Assembly (NCBI GenBank): GCA_003219675.1
Contig: QHPW01000502.1
Span: forward strand, 1 to 6,408
Direction of reading: 5' to 3'
Length of the DNA: 6,408 nt
Source: Verrucomicrobiota bacterium
GTDB taxonomy: Bacteria; Verrucomicrobiota; Verrucomicrobiia; Limisphaerales; AV2
Position numbers and translations under genes: made by a program. The notes under the pieces were generated by a model. The model searched no databases. It had not been told where the DNA came from and saw only the letters and a program-made list of their open reading frames with translations. Of this stretch, positions 6,282-6,408 are shown one piece after another. Every line of letters begins with the position of its first letter. Within the stretch, counting starts at the first letter, position 1.

Positions 6282-6385
6282 GCCACGAAAAGGCACAGAA
6301 AGCACAAAAAGGGAGCTTATGAAAGACATCATGCAGCTTTGCGATTTGGATTTTTGATTCTGTGCCTTTTGTGCCTTTTAGTGGC
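6282..6385. repeat. Inverted-repeat element downstream of the TIM-barrel gene
   Basis: GCCACGAAAAGGCACAGAAA... (6282-6306) is matched in inverse orientation by 6361-6385, with 22 of 25 positions complementary around a 54-base centre. Each arm itself contains a repeated GGCACA-type motif. It starts 15 bases after the gene's stop codon. The long centre and lack of a clean T-run make a classical terminator unlikely, although the folded RNA could protect or end the transcript. The structure resembles dispersed intergenic palindromic repeats. No coding content is supported; a 12-codon frame at 6319-6357 inside it is probably chance. Confidence 0.6.
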
Positions 6386-6397
6386 TGAAGCAAATCT

Positions 6398-6408
6398 ATG
6401 AAAAAACT
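6398..6408 (+). CDS. Possible start of a gene running off the window (MKK...)
   Basis: An ATG at 6398 is followed by AAA AAA CT to the end of the window, giving MKK, a common opening for an exported protein. Only three codons are visible and the upstream bases (GAAG about 10 bases away) form a weak ribosome binding site, so this is a guess based on position after the repeat element. Confidence 0.2.

Noticed and set aside
6319..6357. 12-codon frame with GGGAG upstream (MKDIMQLCDLDF)
   Set aside because: It lies inside an inverted-repeat element, the spacing to GGGAG is very short, and such a small frame is expected by chance.

Overview
The window looks like chromosomal DNA from a GC-rich, free-living Gram-negative bacterium, most likely a member of Verrucomicrobiota near the Pedosphaera/Limisphaera group. 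Three things suggest this, none of them proof. One is a secreted protein with InlB-type B-repeats and a C-terminal 'YSIEKSSELQQW' module. Another is the set of exported enzymes (a Tat-exported SMP-30/gluconolactonase-like protein and an M13 metallopeptidase). The third is that nearly every gap between genes carries a repetitive palindromic element. No rRNA, tRNA or CRISPR array was seen.

Layout. Bases 1-547 (+) hold the 3' end of a repeat-containing surface or secreted protein. A gap with two purine/pyrimidine-rich hairpins follows (588-693). Next come two minus-strand genes: the SMP-30/gluconolactonase-like gene (1857 down to 772) and, upstream of it, an M13 (neprilysin/PepO-like) zinc peptidase (4222 down to 2174). 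The gap between these two carries a MITE-like element with 21-bp terminal inverted repeats and 7-bp flanking direct repeats (1966-2116), and a heptamer tandem repeat (2129-2162). An 11-bp-arm palindrome (4240-4266) lies just upstream of the peptidase start. A gap of about 700 bases with no confident gene leads to a plus-strand xylose-isomerase-like TIM-barrel protein (4977-6266). That protein ends in a roughly 60-residue, lysine-rich, histone-H1-like tail. An inverted-repeat element (6282-6385) and a possible start of another gene (6398) close the window.

The most striking property is that three of the four recognisable genes are each interrupted by exactly one in-frame stop codon: TAG at 113-115, TAA at 1045-1047 and TAA at 2582-2584. 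The same reading frame continues on the far side with clear family homology. In the peptidase the stop separates the HEITH zinc motif from the GENIAD motif that supplies the third zinc ligand. The same stop codons (TAA, TAG) also end the genes at their natural C-termini, so a simple reassigned genetic code does not fit. Gene decay, or base errors in the assembly, are the leading explanations.

The genes do not form an obvious pathway. All are compatible with extracellular or periplasmic polymer, peptide and sugar turnover, but no functional link between them can be shown from the sequence.
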